From CAVWDI01 sp046259385 (GTDB taxonomy: Bacteria > Chloroflexota > Anaerolineae > Anaerolineales > UBA4823): DNA of 18,800 nt. Shown one piece after another: positions 7,261-14,672 of this stretch. A program made the translations under genes and the position numbers. The notes beneath the pieces were generated by a model, which did no database searches, was not told where the DNA came from, and saw only the letters and a program-made list of their open reading frames with translations. Position 1 is the stretch's first letter, and the number at the start of each line of letters is the position of its first letter. The stretch lies in assembly GCA_046259385.1 (NCBI GenBank), contig JBJYWI010000164.1, positions 1-18,800 on the forward strand, read 5' to 3'.

Positions 7261-7791
7261 TTATTTCCCACTTTCATTTTCCAGCTCTTTGAGGGCAGCC
7301 CTTGCTGTCCAGGGTACTTCCACATCAGGCTTAATCCCTTCAAGAGCTTCAAAAACTTCAACCTCTTCAGGAGAAAGATGGTGTCGATCCTTCAAGGCAT
7401 GCAATATATGGTGTGCTCCTTGGCGGAATCGGGGGGAGCCAAATCCATTTTTATTAACCAGGGCGCGGAATAGAGGTTTCAGTGCAGCCCGATCTTGAGC
7501 GATCAAAGCATTAGAAGCTGCCCATCGAATACCAGTATCATCATCATTCAACGCATCAATCAGGACCGGCACTGCAGTCGGCGCCTCCATACTTCTCAAG
7601 GTTTCAATAGCTTCCCAACGCGCCTGACCTTTTTCGTTCTGAACCACATCAATCAGGTGCGGCACCGCCGCTTGCCCGATATGAATAAGACTAATCCTGG
7701 CCCGCTTACGCCTTATACCTTCCTCGTTATATAATTCTTTTAACAGAGAATCAATCTGACTATCAATTTCAGGGTATTCTTTCATTTTCAT
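7261..7791 (-). CDS. HEAT-repeat protein (PBS-lyase-like repeats)
   Basis: 176 aa soluble all-helical protein. At least three HEAT units can be read: GIRRKRARISLIHIGQAAVP, then KGQARWEAIETLRSMEAPTA, then DTGIRWAASNALIAQDRAAL, each followed by a VPxLIDxL- or LKPLFRAL-type second helix. Such repeats act as protein-binding scaffolds; no phycobilin lyase activity is implied. ATG 7791 overlaps the stop of the upstream gene by 4 bp (ATGA), so translation is coupled, and AAAGGAG lies 7 nt before it. It is the last gene of the tauE operon. A partner is not known. Confidence 0.85.
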   Translation of the reverse strand: MKMKEYPEIDSQIDSLLKELYNEEGIRRKRARISLIHIGQAAVPHLIDVVQNEKGQARWEAIETLRSMEAPTAVPVLIDALNDDDTGIRWAASNALIAQDRAALKPLFRALVNKNGFGSPRFRQGAHHILHALKDRHHLSPEEVEVFEALEGIKPDVEVPWTARAALKELENESGK

Positions 7792-8333
7792 GTACGTACT
7801 CCTTTCATAACAAAAATCAGCAAAACGCCTGCTGTCAGCTCGATAAGAACAATGACGGCGATTATTAAATTAATAATTTCATGATTGTGCCGGAATTGGT
7901 TAATTCCCGATAAAACACGCAAACTAGGGAACAATGCGAATAGAATAATGCCAACGCTCATCATAACCAGCCCAACATTGACCAACAGCCAGACGATCAC
8001 ATGCAGAGCGCTTAACTGCTGCAGTGCTTCCCAAATCTGCTCGAATGGTACCTGCCGGAATGCCCACCATAGTAATACAAGAGGCAGCGCAANNNNNNNN
8101 NNCATAACCAGCCCAACATTCGATGTAACGGGTCGAACGATTTGACTGATTGACAAAGTAGAAGGACCCGGGAACGAATACGGAACAGGCTGCAAGAGTC
8201 CAGCAGCAAGTCCAAAAACCATCAAACCAATCGCCAGGAAGGCAACAATGCATAATATTGATGGAAAATTCCTGTTAAATCTACAGGTTTTATAAATAGA
8301 GTTCAGTCCGGTCGTTATATTCTTTATACTCAT
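7788..8333 (-). CDS. DUF1634-like membrane protein, interrupted by a scaffold gap and a probable misjoin
   Basis: As assembled it gives 181 aa including the undefined residues. Residues 1-77 contain one membrane helix (about 26-48) and end SNVGLVM at the gap. After the gap comes ALPLVLLWWAFRQVPFEQ..., which looks like the start of an LPG-synthase/flippase-type domain, then a second NVGLVM, then MSVGIILFALFPSLRVLSG and a last helix. The first and last parts join naturally at NVGLVM into about 140 aa with three helices. The pattern GxxLFxLxPSLRVxxxxxxF followed by a final hydrophobic helix fits DUF1634, a family commonly encoded next to TauE exporters. Start ATG 8333 has AGAGAGG 11 nt upstream, 28 bp after the tauE stop. 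The family call rests on pattern and context. Confidence 0.6.
   Translation of the reverse strand: MSIKNITTGLNSIYKTCRFNRNFPSILCIVAFLAIGLMVFGLAAGLLQPVPYSFPGPSTLSISQIVRPVTSNVGLVMXXXXALPLVLLWWAFRQVPFEQIWEALQQLSALHVIVWLLVNVGLVMMSVGIILFALFPSLRVLSGINQFRHNHEIINLIIAVIVLIELTAGVLLIFVMKGVRT
7962..7979. repeat. 18-bp direct repeat, copy 1
   Basis: CATAACCAGCCCAACATT, identical to 8103-8120. It encodes NVGLVM on the minus strand in the same frame as the second copy. The second copy begins exactly at the edge of the N gap, which points to an assembly join rather than a biological repeat. Confidence 0.9.
7980..8092 (-). other. Probable misjoined fragment of a flippase / LPG-synthase-like gene
   Basis: These bases encode ALPLVLLWWAFRQVPFEQ, then IWEALQQLSALHVIVWLLV, which resembles the first helix and connecting loop of lysylphosphatidylglycerol-synthase-type (flippase-like) membrane domains. 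It is unlike the rest of the DUF1634 protein. It lies between the 18-bp repeat and the N run, so it is best explained as sequence from another locus joined through the shared 18-mer. Confidence 0.5.
8093..8102. other. Assembly gap of ten N
   Basis: Ten undefined bases, a placeholder between contigs. The real distance is unknown and may be negative (an overlap). Confidence 0.99.
8103..8120. repeat. 18-bp direct repeat, copy 2 (contig end)
   Basis: Identical to 7962-7979. It starts at the first defined base after the gap, and identity stops after 18 bp. Confidence 0.9.
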
Positions 8334-8361
8334 CTTTTAACAAACCTCTCTGTTACCAAAC

Positions 8362-9165
8362 TCATGCGCCAGCTGCTTTCATTATCATTTGCCCGCACAT
8401 AAGCATCAATAAACCTACCAGCCCAGCCCGAAGCCAGGTTACTCTGGCATGGGGGAGAAGAAAATTGCCCACCAGCGCACCCGAAAATACCCCGATTGAA
8501 ATCGGGATAGCGACCAGCGGATGAATGTCACCGCGCATATAGTAGATGAAGACACTCGCGGCGGCTGTGATGCCGACCATGATACTGCTGGTGGTTGTCG
8601 CGATCCCTAAAGGGACTTCCATAATGGAATACATAACCGGAACTTTAATAAAACCGCCTGAAACACCAAGGAGACCCGATATTGCACCCGTCACGCTAGC
8701 CATGCTCAAACCCGCCAGCCAGTGTCTAGGTTGGTAATTCTGGTAAAAAAGAGACTCAACAGCATTCTGATCTCCTGTGTCGTCAGGGATACTTAAATGT
8801 TTTGGGCGGCTGCTCTTGTAAATCATATAAATAGCGGTAAATAAAGCCACAAATGCAAAAGTTATCTCAATCATTTTTTCGCTAACATACCCAGCCAGGA
8901 CGCTTCCAAGCACGGCTCCGGCTGTTGTTGCCACTTCAAGACGCAGTGCCAGCCGGAAATCACCTTCGCGATCTTTCTTTTCCATAAAAGCACTTCCAGC
9001 AGAAGCAGCAATAATCCCTACCAAACTGGTCCCCACAGCAGTTCGAATTGGCAGATGGAAAATTAGAGTTAATGCCGGAACCATTAATATACCCCCACCC
9101 AATCCCAACAAAGCGCTGAATGAACCGATCAGGGTCCCAACAATAAGTAGTTCCAAGATTATCAA
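8362..9165 (-). CDS. TauE/SafE family exporter (sulfite / organosulfonate type)
   Basis: 267 aa with about eight membrane helices in two related halves. The halves begin GSFSALLGLGGGILMVPALTL and GAISGLLGVSGGFIKVPVMY, the duplicated glycine-rich signature of the family. These permeases move sulfite, sulfoacetate or related anions across the inner membrane; the substrate here is not known. The start is TTG at 9165, supported by AAGGAGG 9 nt upstream. It heads a three-gene unit with the DUF1634-like gene (28 bp) and the HEAT gene, and is preceded by array promoter C. The TauE-DUF1634 pairing is common in bacteria. Confidence 0.92.
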   Translation of the reverse strand: MIILELLIVGTLIGSFSALLGLGGGILMVPALTLIFHLPIRTAVGTSLVGIIAASAGSAFMEKKDREGDFRLALRLEVATTAGAVLGSVLAGYVSEKMIEITFAFVALFTAIYMIYKSSRPKHLSIPDDTGDQNAVESLFYQNYQPRHWLAGLSMASVTGAISGLLGVSGGFIKVPVMYSIMEVPLGIATTTSSIMVGITAAASVFIYYMRGDIHPLVAIPISIGVFSGALVGNFLLPHARVTWLRAGLVGLLMLMCGQMIMKAAGA

Positions 9166-9223
9166 ACGAAATATTCCTCCTTGATTTCTTTCCGATATAT
9201 TAATTCGTTATCCTTTCTTTCTA

Positions 9224-9287
9224 ATCATATCTTTTTAATAACAATAAGTCTTTAAACTTCCTTAATCGGCAACCTAAAAAAACCTTA
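9224..9287 (-). promoter_or_regulatory. Array promoter C (tauE operon)
   Basis: The proximal box TCTTTA 9249-9254 reads TAAAGACTTA in gene direction. It is followed by a 19-bp spacer and TATGAT (9229-9224), the same hexamer as promoter A. Upstream boxes are looser: CTTA at 9261, CCTA at 9273 or 9274 and CTTA at 9284, within one base of the 11-bp register. A weaker match to the consensus than A, B and D, but the proximal half is nearly identical to A. The expected transcription start is about 50 nt before the TTG start. Confidence 0.62.
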
Positions 9288-9330
9288 AAATTACCAAGGG
9301 CGAACACAAATCAAATGATGATCTTCTCCA

Positions 9331-9405
9331 ATCAGGTCAAATAAGGAATAATTAAGGATTTGATAAATCAGTGATAAAGACTCAAGGACATTAATTATGT
9401 TTAAT
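9331..9405 (+). promoter_or_regulatory. Array promoter F, plus orientation (9588 operon)
   Basis: Read directly on the plus strand: ATCAGG 9331, TAAGGA 9342, TAAGGA 9353, TAAATC 9364, TAAAGA 9375, each 11 bp apart, then 19 bp and TTTAAT at 9400-9405 (five of six to TATAAT). Box order, phase and the spacer to the -10 equal those of the minus-strand arrays, which argues strongly against chance. It predicts a start of transcription near 9412. Confidence 0.7.
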
Positions 9406-9501
9406 AATGTCCATGGACTGATTATCGGAATCTACACACCCAACAGTAAAACTCCCCTTAAGTGGTGGGAATTATCGATTGCCAGCCGGACTCAAATATA
9501 T

Positions 9502-9530
9502 AACCCACACAAGGTGTAATCAGATGGGTT
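9502..9530 (+). other. Hairpin in the leader of the 9588 transcript
   Basis: AACCCA (9502-9507) pairs with TGGGTT (9525-9530), with a small inner CAC/GTG pairing, and TTGT follows. It lies 58 nt before the ATG at 9588. It could be a weak attenuator or an mRNA-stability element. No known riboswitch was recognised. Confidence 0.3.
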
Positions 9531-9587
9531 TTGTAGATTGACAATATTGGACCGTCAAAACTTTATGAATATTAAAGGAGACAAAAT

Positions 9588-9815
9588 ATGAAAATAGTGT
9601 CTGATTTAAGTTCCTGGTTAGACAATACCGCCCAAAAAATTTCTGATGATCAAAAAGACCCCGAAAGGTGGGATACCCCCGTGCTCTACCTTTTAGAAGC
9701 TCTTGAGAGCGAATCTGAACAAATTGAAGGCAATGACATCGGCTATGAAAAAATGCTGATTAAGGTAAAGGACGCGCTCAGCGATTGGCTCGAAGATCAT
9801 ACCTGGGGTTATTGA
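9588..9815 (+). CDS. Small acidic protein of unknown function
   Basis: 75 aa, rich in Asp and Glu, with four Trp residues (SSWLD, ERWDT, SDWLED, HTWGY). The pattern suggests amphipathic helices. There is no signal peptide, membrane segment or cysteine. I recognise no family. The start is firm: AAAGGAG sits 8 nt before the ATG. It is followed after 11 bp by the CPBP protease gene, so the two are likely co-transcribed from array promoter F. A small cytoplasmic partner or substrate of a neighbour is possible but not shown. Confidence 0.75.
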   Translation: MKIVSDLSSWLDNTAQKISDDQKDPERWDTPVLYLLEALESESEQIEGNDIGYEKMLIKVKDALSDWLEDHTWGY

Positions 9816-9826
9816 GGAATTAGAAA

Positions 9827-10669
9827 ATGGCGCATCTTACAACGTTCTTTCCTTTAAGAAAAATAAATTCTCTGCAGCTCAATTGGAAGCTTTTTTTCTT
9901 GTTGTGGGGATTGGCGAGTTTCGGCTTGCTAGCCGTTATTCCATATGTTTTGACGATTCAGCAGGATAAGCTGCAGGCTATCCAAATGCCGTTACCACTG
10001 CCCGCACTCATCCTTGTTCAGGTTGTAATTCAAGTAATAATCCTAGGCTTGTTAACAGGTGTCGGTCTCGGGATTGCTGAAAAGATCGGTTTTGGAGCCC
10101 CCATACTCGCTGATCGTTTAGCAGGCCTCCCAGTTAAGAAGAAATACGGTTACATCTGGCTGCCGGTTGTATTAATCGGCTTAGCGGTTAGTGCAATTGT
10201 GGTTTTTCTGGATAAATTAATTTTCAGCCCAATAATTCAGAACCAGCTTCAGACAGGTAGGCTCAATCTCCCCGAAACCGTACATACACCCATATGGGAA
10301 GGGTTTTTAGCATCTTTTTATGGCGGCTTTACAGAGGAGATTCTGCTTCGTTTGTTTGTGATGTCACTATTGATATGGTTTTTTAGCAGATACCTCCAGC
10401 ACCGAACTCATCAACCAACCCCATTGGTCATATGGTCAGCCAACTTACTAGCCGCCTTGGCATTTGGAATGGGCCATTTGCCCACTGCGATTGCCGCCGG
10501 CTTACCTTTAAATACTCTTGGGGTTACTCGAATAATGCTCTTGAACGGCTTTCCGGGAGTGGTTTTTGGCTGGTTGTATTGGAAGAGAGGATTGGAAAGC
10601 GCAATGATCGCTCATTTCTCGGGCGATTTATTGATCCACGTCATCACACCGTGGTTATTCTTAACCTGA
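9827..10669 (+). CDS. CPBP-family intramembrane metalloprotease
   Basis: 280 aa with about seven or eight membrane helices. The three family motifs are present: E170-E171-x3-R175 (TEEILLR), F213-x3-H217 (FGMGHL) and H263-x3-D267 (HFSGD). The two Glu and two His residues form the metal site of the Rce1/CAAX-like fold. Bacterial members cleave membrane or bacteriocin-like peptides, but many have no known substrate. ATG 9827 has GAGGA about 8 nt upstream. It follows the small acidic gene by 11 bp. The next gene (GH15) starts 172 bp downstream and may be read through. TGGTTATTCTT occurs twice at the gene end (10652 and 10670). Confidence 0.9.
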   Translation: MAHLTTFFPLRKINSLQLNWKLFFLLWGLASFGLLAVIPYVLTIQQDKLQAIQMPLPLPALILVQVVIQVIILGLLTGVGLGIAEKIGFGAPILADRLAGLPVKKKYGYIWLPVVLIGLAVSAIVVFLDKLIFSPIIQNQLQTGRLNLPETVHTPIWEGFLASFYGGFTEEILLRLFVMSLLIWFFSRYLQHRTHQPTPLVIWSANLLAALAFGMGHLPTAIAAGLPLNTLGVTRIMLLNGFPGVVFGWLYWKRGLESAMIAHFSGDLLIHVITPWLFLT

Positions 10670-10841
10670 TGGTTATTCTTTCCATCTCTGTTTGCGATCA
10701 ATAAGTATATAAGGATTGGATTGGATTTTCGGATATGCAGATCACAAGCAGTTTTCACGACACTTGGCTGGAATATGCCTTAATCGAGAAATAACTAAAC
10801 GAAATCAGTCCTGTGGTCTAATATTGGGAGGATGTGTAGCG

Positions 10842-13259
10842 ATGATAGAAAACGGCCAACAAGCTCCTGGTCACCCCGGAATTCCAGCGCGCTGGACATC
10901 CAGCGCTAAATCTGGGATCGGGACTGCATTAAATCCCACCAGCCGCGTTTGGTTTACTCTCAGCCATGGCATTTTTGATGAGATATATTACCCGCGTGTC
11001 GATCAAGCTTGCATTCGTGATATGGGTTTAATTGTCACAGATGGCGAGAGTTTTTTCAGCGAAGAAAAACGGGATGCAGATCACCAGGTGGAATATATTG
11101 AGCAAGGCATTCCGGCTTATCGATTGATTAACAACGACAAACAAGACCGCTTTCGAATAACCAAAGAAATCGTCACTGATCCCCAGCGAGATGTTGTCCT
11201 TCAGCGCACCCATTTTGAACCTTTACAAGGAACTTTGAAGGATTACCATATTTATGTGCTGCTGGCGCCACACCTTGGAAACCAGGGAATGGGCAACAAC
11301 GCCTGGGTTGGTGATTATAAAGGTGTTCCAATGCTTTTCGCTGAGCGGGACAGCATTGCCCTTGCGCTCGCAAGTGATAACTCCTGGTTGAAACGATCCG
11401 TTGGTTTTGTGGGTTTTTCCGATGGCTGGCAGGATTTGCATTTACACAATCAAATGACCTGGGTTTACCGGCGCGCCGAAAACGGGAATGTGGCGCTGAT
11501 CGGAGAGGTGGATTTAGTTTCTTCAAGTGGCATATTCGTGCTTGCTTTGGGTTTTGGACTCAACTATGCTGAAGCTGGGCAGCGTGCTCTTATCAGTATT
11601 CAGAAAGGGTTTAATTCAGCCCGCACAATCTACATCCAGGAATGGAAAAGATGGAAGAAAACGATCGCACCATTGGAGGAAACAAGCAGAACAGCAAAAG
11701 ATAGGAATTGTTTCGAGATCAGTGCTGCGGTATTGAAGATTCACGAAGCGAAACGCTTTCCCGGCGGATTGATTGCCAGCCTGTCTGTTCCGTGGGGCTT
11801 TTCAAAGGGTGATGACGATTTGGGAGGTTACCATCTGGTCTGGCCAAGGGATCTGGTTGAAGCAGCCGGCGGTTTGCTTGCCATTGGAGCTCATAAAGAC
11901 GCCCACCGGGTTCTCGATTATTTAAAAGTGACACAGGAACCAGAAGGAAACTGGCCGCAAAACATGTGGTTAGATGGTAGACCGTACTGGAGTGGAATCC
12001 AGATGGACGAGACCGCATTCCCGATTTTGCTGATTGATCTGGCAAAGAGATCAAAAGCCCTTGGAATGAAGGAGTTAGCAAATCTCTGGCAAATGGTGCG
12101 CAGTGCGGCCAGTTTTTTGGTGCGAAACGGGCCAGTAACCCAGCAGGATCGATGGGAGGAAGATCCCGGGTTTTCACCTTTTACTCTGGCTATAGAAATC
12201 GCCGCTTTACTGGTTGCTGGAGACATTGCAGAAGAAAGAGGGGAAATCAAAATTGCTGCCTATTTACGGGATACCGCGGATGTTTGGAACGCGAATATCG
12301 AGCGCTGGACTTACGTTACGGGAACGGAATTGGCTGAAAAATTCGGGGTTGAAGGATATTACGTCCGGATTGCGCCTCCAGAAGTTGCAGATGCCGCCTC
12401 CCCGGCTGATGGATTTGTGCCTATCAAGAATAGGCCTCCTGATCAAAGCTGCCTCCAAACCAGCCAAATCGTGAGTCCAGATGCCCTCGCTCTGGTGCGC
12501 TTTGGTCTGCGTGCTCCTGACGACCAGCGCATTCTCAATACCATCCGGGTGATCGATGGTCTATTAAAAATCGATACCCCCTCCGGGCCCGCATGGCATC
12601 GTTACAACGATGATGGATATGGCGAAAACGATGATGGAAATCCGTTTGACGGCACTGGCGTGGGGCGCGCCTGGCCTCTGCTGACCGGCGAACGCGCCCA
12701 TTATGAACTTGCAGCCGGCAACAAGAAAAAAGCCGAACATTTATTGGCAACCATGCAATCTTTTGCAAATCCGAGCGGTATGATTCCTGAGCAAATCTGG
12801 GATTCGCACGACCTCCCAGAAAAGGAGCTTTTCTTTGGCAAACCTTCTGGTTCAGCGATGCCGCTTGTCTGGGCTCATGCCGAATACCTAAAACTACTCC
12901 GTTCTCTCCAGGATGGCAGAGTGTACGACACCCCCGCTCAAACAGTAAAACGTTATCTGGAAGACAAAACAGGATCGCGTTACGCAATTTGGCGGTTCAA
13001 CCACAAAGCAAAGAGCATCGAAGCAGGTAAGATCTTACGCATAGAGGTACTTTCTCCAGCCAAGATTCATTGGAGCTCAACCAACTGGAAAGAAGTTCGG
13101 GATAGCACCACCCAGGAAACCGGGTTAGGTCTGTTTTACGTCGATCTACCCACCGATAAAATGGCTCCAGATTCTCAAATTGAATTTACAATCTACTGGT
13201 TAGACCAGGACCAGTGGGAGGGTCGAGACTATCAAGTGGACATCAAGCACCAAGAATAA
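10842..13259 (+). CDS. GH15 glucoamylase / glucodextranase-like glycosidase
   Basis: 805 aa. An N-terminal beta-sandwich (about 1-270, with ALNPTSRVWFTLSHGIFDE and IYYPRVDQ) is followed by the (alpha/alpha)6 GH15 catalytic domain (about 285-690) and a C-terminal domain. Substrate-site motif HLVWPRDL carries R336 and D337. The general acid is E390 in QMDETA and the general base E650 in IPEQIWD. It releases glucose from the non-reducing ends of alpha-glucans (glycogen, maltodextrin) or a related alpha-glucoside. No signal peptide is seen, so it acts in the cytoplasm, probably on stored glycogen. The start is ATG 10842, with GGGAGG 10 nt upstream. The frame is open 42 codons further (to 10716), but that part looks non-coding. 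Released glucose could feed the Tal-Pgi/Gnd pathway encoded in the same window. Confidence 0.92.
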   Translation: MIENGQQAPGHPGIPARWTSSAKSGIGTALNPTSRVWFTLSHGIFDEIYYPRVDQACIRDMGLIVTDGESFFSEEKRDADHQVEYIEQGIPAYRLINNDKQDRFRITKEIVTDPQRDVVLQRTHFEPLQGTLKDYHIYVLLAPHLGNQGMGNNAWVGDYKGVPMLFAERDSIALALASDNSWLKRSVGFVGFSDGWQDLHLHNQMTWVYRRAENGNVALIGEVDLVSSSGIFVLALGFGLNYAEAGQRALISIQKGFNSARTIYIQEWKRWKKTIAPLEETSRTAKDRNCFEISAAVLKIHEAKRFPGGLIASLSVPWGFSKGDDDLGGYHLVWPRDLVEAAGGLLAIGAHKDAHRVLDYLKVTQEPEGNWPQNMWLDGRPYWSGIQMDETAFPILLIDLAKRSKALGMKELANLWQMVRSAASFLVRNGPVTQQDRWEEDPGFSPFTLAIEIAALLVAGDIAEERGEIKIAAYLRDTADVWNANIERWTYVTGTELAEKFGVEGYYVRIAPPEVADAASPADGFVPIKNRPPDQSCLQTSQIVSPDALALVRFGLRAPDDQRILNTIRVIDGLLKIDTPSGPAWHRYNDDGYGENDDGNPFDGTGVGRAWPLLTGERAHYELAAGNKKKAEHLLATMQSFANPSGMIPEQIWDSHDLPEKELFFGKPSGSAMPLVWAHAEYLKLLRSLQDGRVYDTPAQTVKRYLEDKTGSRYAIWRFNHKAKSIEAGKILRIEVLSPAKIHWSSTNWKEVRDSTTQETGLGLFYVDLPTDKMAPDSQIEFTIYWLDQDQWEGRDYQVDIKHQE

Positions 13260-13371
13260 CCTGATCGATCCTTTGGTGATTTGGGGTGGTCTTTTTCAAG
13301 GCAATAATATAGCGGTTTTTTTTAAACATAACAACTTCGCCCTAGTTAAGTCTCTCCGCCGATTATTCTAT

Positions 13372-13408
13372 AATAAAAGAAAACAGCGGCTGAGTTTATC
13401 AACCGCTG
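13372..13408 (-). terminator. Rho-independent terminator of the DoxX gene
   Basis: Read on the minus strand: CAGCGGTTGA, loop TAAAC, TCAGCCGCTG (a 10-bp stem with one G-T pair), then TTTTCTTTTATT. It lies 55 bp after the DoxX stop at 13463. The plus-strand side has no T-run, so it does not serve GH15. Confidence 0.85.
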
Positions 13409-13462
13409 CCTTCAGTCGTTCCAATCAAAAATTTTTCTTAATTCATAGTGATAATTTCCCCC

Positions 13463-14095
13463 TCATGCCTGACCTGGGTGCCTTACCAACGGTGGATGAG
13501 TGTGTTTATCCCCGGATTGATTGTGAAAAATATATCCCGGGCGCCACGGGGTGCCTAATGCGGGCAATACCCAGCGGTCGAGACCCCACCAACCAGCTGT
13601 CTTCCACGCCAGTACCAACAAAGTAGCCAGGATCAACAACACGGGATTCACACTCACCGAACCAGCCAGGAGATAGTTCATATTCATGAAACTACCAAAG
13701 AAGGCGGCAATGCCTGTAAACAATCCCAAGATTAAGGCCACACCTACCAGCACTTCTCCAGCAGTCACTACGTAACTCCAAAAAATTGGATAGGGCTGCA
13801 CGAGATGCTGCAGGAACCAGCCATACCAGTTCTGCACATCTGGGTGTTCACCGGTAGTCTTTGTCAAGGCATTACTTACAAAACCACCTATACCGGTTCC
13901 AGCATTGTCACCAATCCAGGCTGGGTTATTCAATTTACCCCAACCAGCCTGTAGCCATTTCCATCCAACATAGAGACGAATAATAAACCATAACCAAGCC
14001 CAACTGACGCTGCCAAAAAGCACCCTGGCAAAAGGAGCATCTTCGATCATCTTTATACTTTCATTTTGTTTGAAATTAATCTCTTTCACGTTCAT
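13463..14095 (-). CDS. DoxX-family membrane protein (DoxD / thiosulfate:quinone oxidoreductase small-subunit type)
   Basis: 210 aa with four membrane helices (about 31-50, 105-125, 128-148, 150-170). IIRLYVGWKWLQAGWGKL is the DoxX signature, and the amphipathic region up to QPYPIFWSYVVTAGEVLVG and ALILGLFTG follows. Family members take part in quinone-linked sulfur oxidation or in membrane redox-stress complexes. Start ATG 14095 has AAAGGAG upstream; an internal Met at position 16 is a weaker alternative. It is preceded by array promoter D and ends in a strong terminator, so it is a single-gene unit. The TauE exporter under the same type of promoter hints at shared sulfur-stress physiology, which is inference. 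Confidence 0.88.
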   Translation of the reverse strand: MNVKEINFKQNESIKMIEDAPFARVLFGSVSWAWLWFIIRLYVGWKWLQAGWGKLNNPAWIGDNAGTGIGGFVSNALTKTTGEHPDVQNWYGWFLQHLVQPYPIFWSYVVTAGEVLVGVALILGLFTGIAAFFGSFMNMNYLLAGSVSVNPVLLILATLLVLAWKTAGWWGLDRWVLPALGTPWRPGYIFHNQSGDKHTHPPLVRHPGQA

Positions 14096-14186
14096 ATTCC
14101 TTTATCTCCTTTAATTCCTTTAATATTCCATGACCCTGAATAGATTATGGGTCTTGTAAATTCGATCAACATACTCTTATTTATCA

Positions 14187-14251
14187 AGGATATCCCATAT
14201 GAGCGAGTTAAGTCTTTATATAGGGCTAATCAAGTTATTAAATTACCCTTA
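14187..14251 (-). promoter_or_regulatory. Array promoter D: four 11-bp-phased boxes (DoxX gene)
   Basis: Plus-strand boxes: TCTTTA 14213, GGCTAA 14224, TTATTA 14235, CCCTTA 14246, in exact 11-bp register. In gene direction the proximal box reads TAAAGACTTA as in A and C. The best -10 is TATCCT (14192-14187) with 20 bp spacing; at 19 bp the hexamer is ATATCC. The -10 is therefore weaker than at A, B, C and F. Confidence 0.65.
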
Positions 14252-14280
14252 ACGCCGGTCATTTAACGAAACAGATTAAG

Positions 14281-14505
14281 TTATTTGGGGCTTATGAAAA
14301 ACAGTGAGTAAAGGACTAGAGAACAGATGCTGAGTATTGCTAAAACGAACATACATATGAACAACCATTTGGAATAACGCTCATCTGAAATAGAAATCCG
14401 TTTTTTACTCAAAAACAAGATCCTAAGGAGTAATGAACAGATTATCAACACCAAAGCTGCAACCAGTAATATTAATATGACTATTGGAGAGAGAGGAGTC
14501 AACAT
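14281..14505 (-). CDS. Small two-helix membrane protein of unknown function
   Basis: 74 aa from ATG 14505. Two hydrophobic segments (about 8-32 and 46-70) flank a short basic/polar loop (LSKKRISISDERYSKW). There is no cysteine or histidine cluster and no recognised family. The frame is open to a TTG at 14514, but AGGG is placed properly for ATG 14505 (9 nt), not for the TTG. The gene lies about 165 nt behind the predicted transcription start of array promoter E. A small membrane stress protein would fit the context; this is a guess. Confidence 0.6.
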   Translation of the reverse strand: MLTPLSPIVILILLVAALVLIICSLLLRILFLSKKRISISDERYSKWLFICMFVLAILSICSLVLYSLFFISPK

Positions 14506-14672
14506 TTTATTCAACCCTAAAATGTCGTGGAATAATTATCGGCTTCGTTGCGTCAAATGTTTTGGTTAAGCAAATAAACAGCATAAATCCGGAATTTGCA
14601 GATGATAAACAATGCTGCATCCGAATAATGTACGGGAATCTATTGAAGGTATAAACAGACTTCCTTGTTACT

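Larger units (their letters stand above)
9166..9587. other. Divergent intergenic region with two back-to-back array promoters
   Basis: It separates the tauE operon (minus) from the 9588 gene (plus). Array C (9224-9287) faces minus and array F (9331-9405) faces plus, with 43 bp between them. From about 9412 to 9587 lies a leader of about 175 nt with a hairpin at 9502-9530. A 40-codon frame at 9397-9519 is not supported as a gene. Confidence 0.6.

Noticed and set aside
7250..7266. AAATAAT / ATTATTT inverted repeat at the stop of the HEAT gene
   Set aside because: Pure A-T stem of 7 bp with no T-run after it; expected by chance in AT-rich sequence and not a credible terminator.
9397..9519. 40-codon plus-strand frame with AAGGA before its ATG
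   Set aside because: The ATG overlaps the spacer and -10 of array F, so the start codon would not be in the transcript. The protein has no recognisable features.
10716..10841. 42-codon N-terminal extension of the GH15 gene
   Set aside because: The ATG at 10842 has a GGGAGG site; the extension has no ribosome site and no similarity to the GH15 N-terminal domain.
13246..13278. CACCAA ... TTGGTG arms at the end of the GH15 gene as a terminator
   Set aside because: The loop of about 20 nt is large, the stem short, and the nearest T-run lies about 13 nt further on. Too weak to call.
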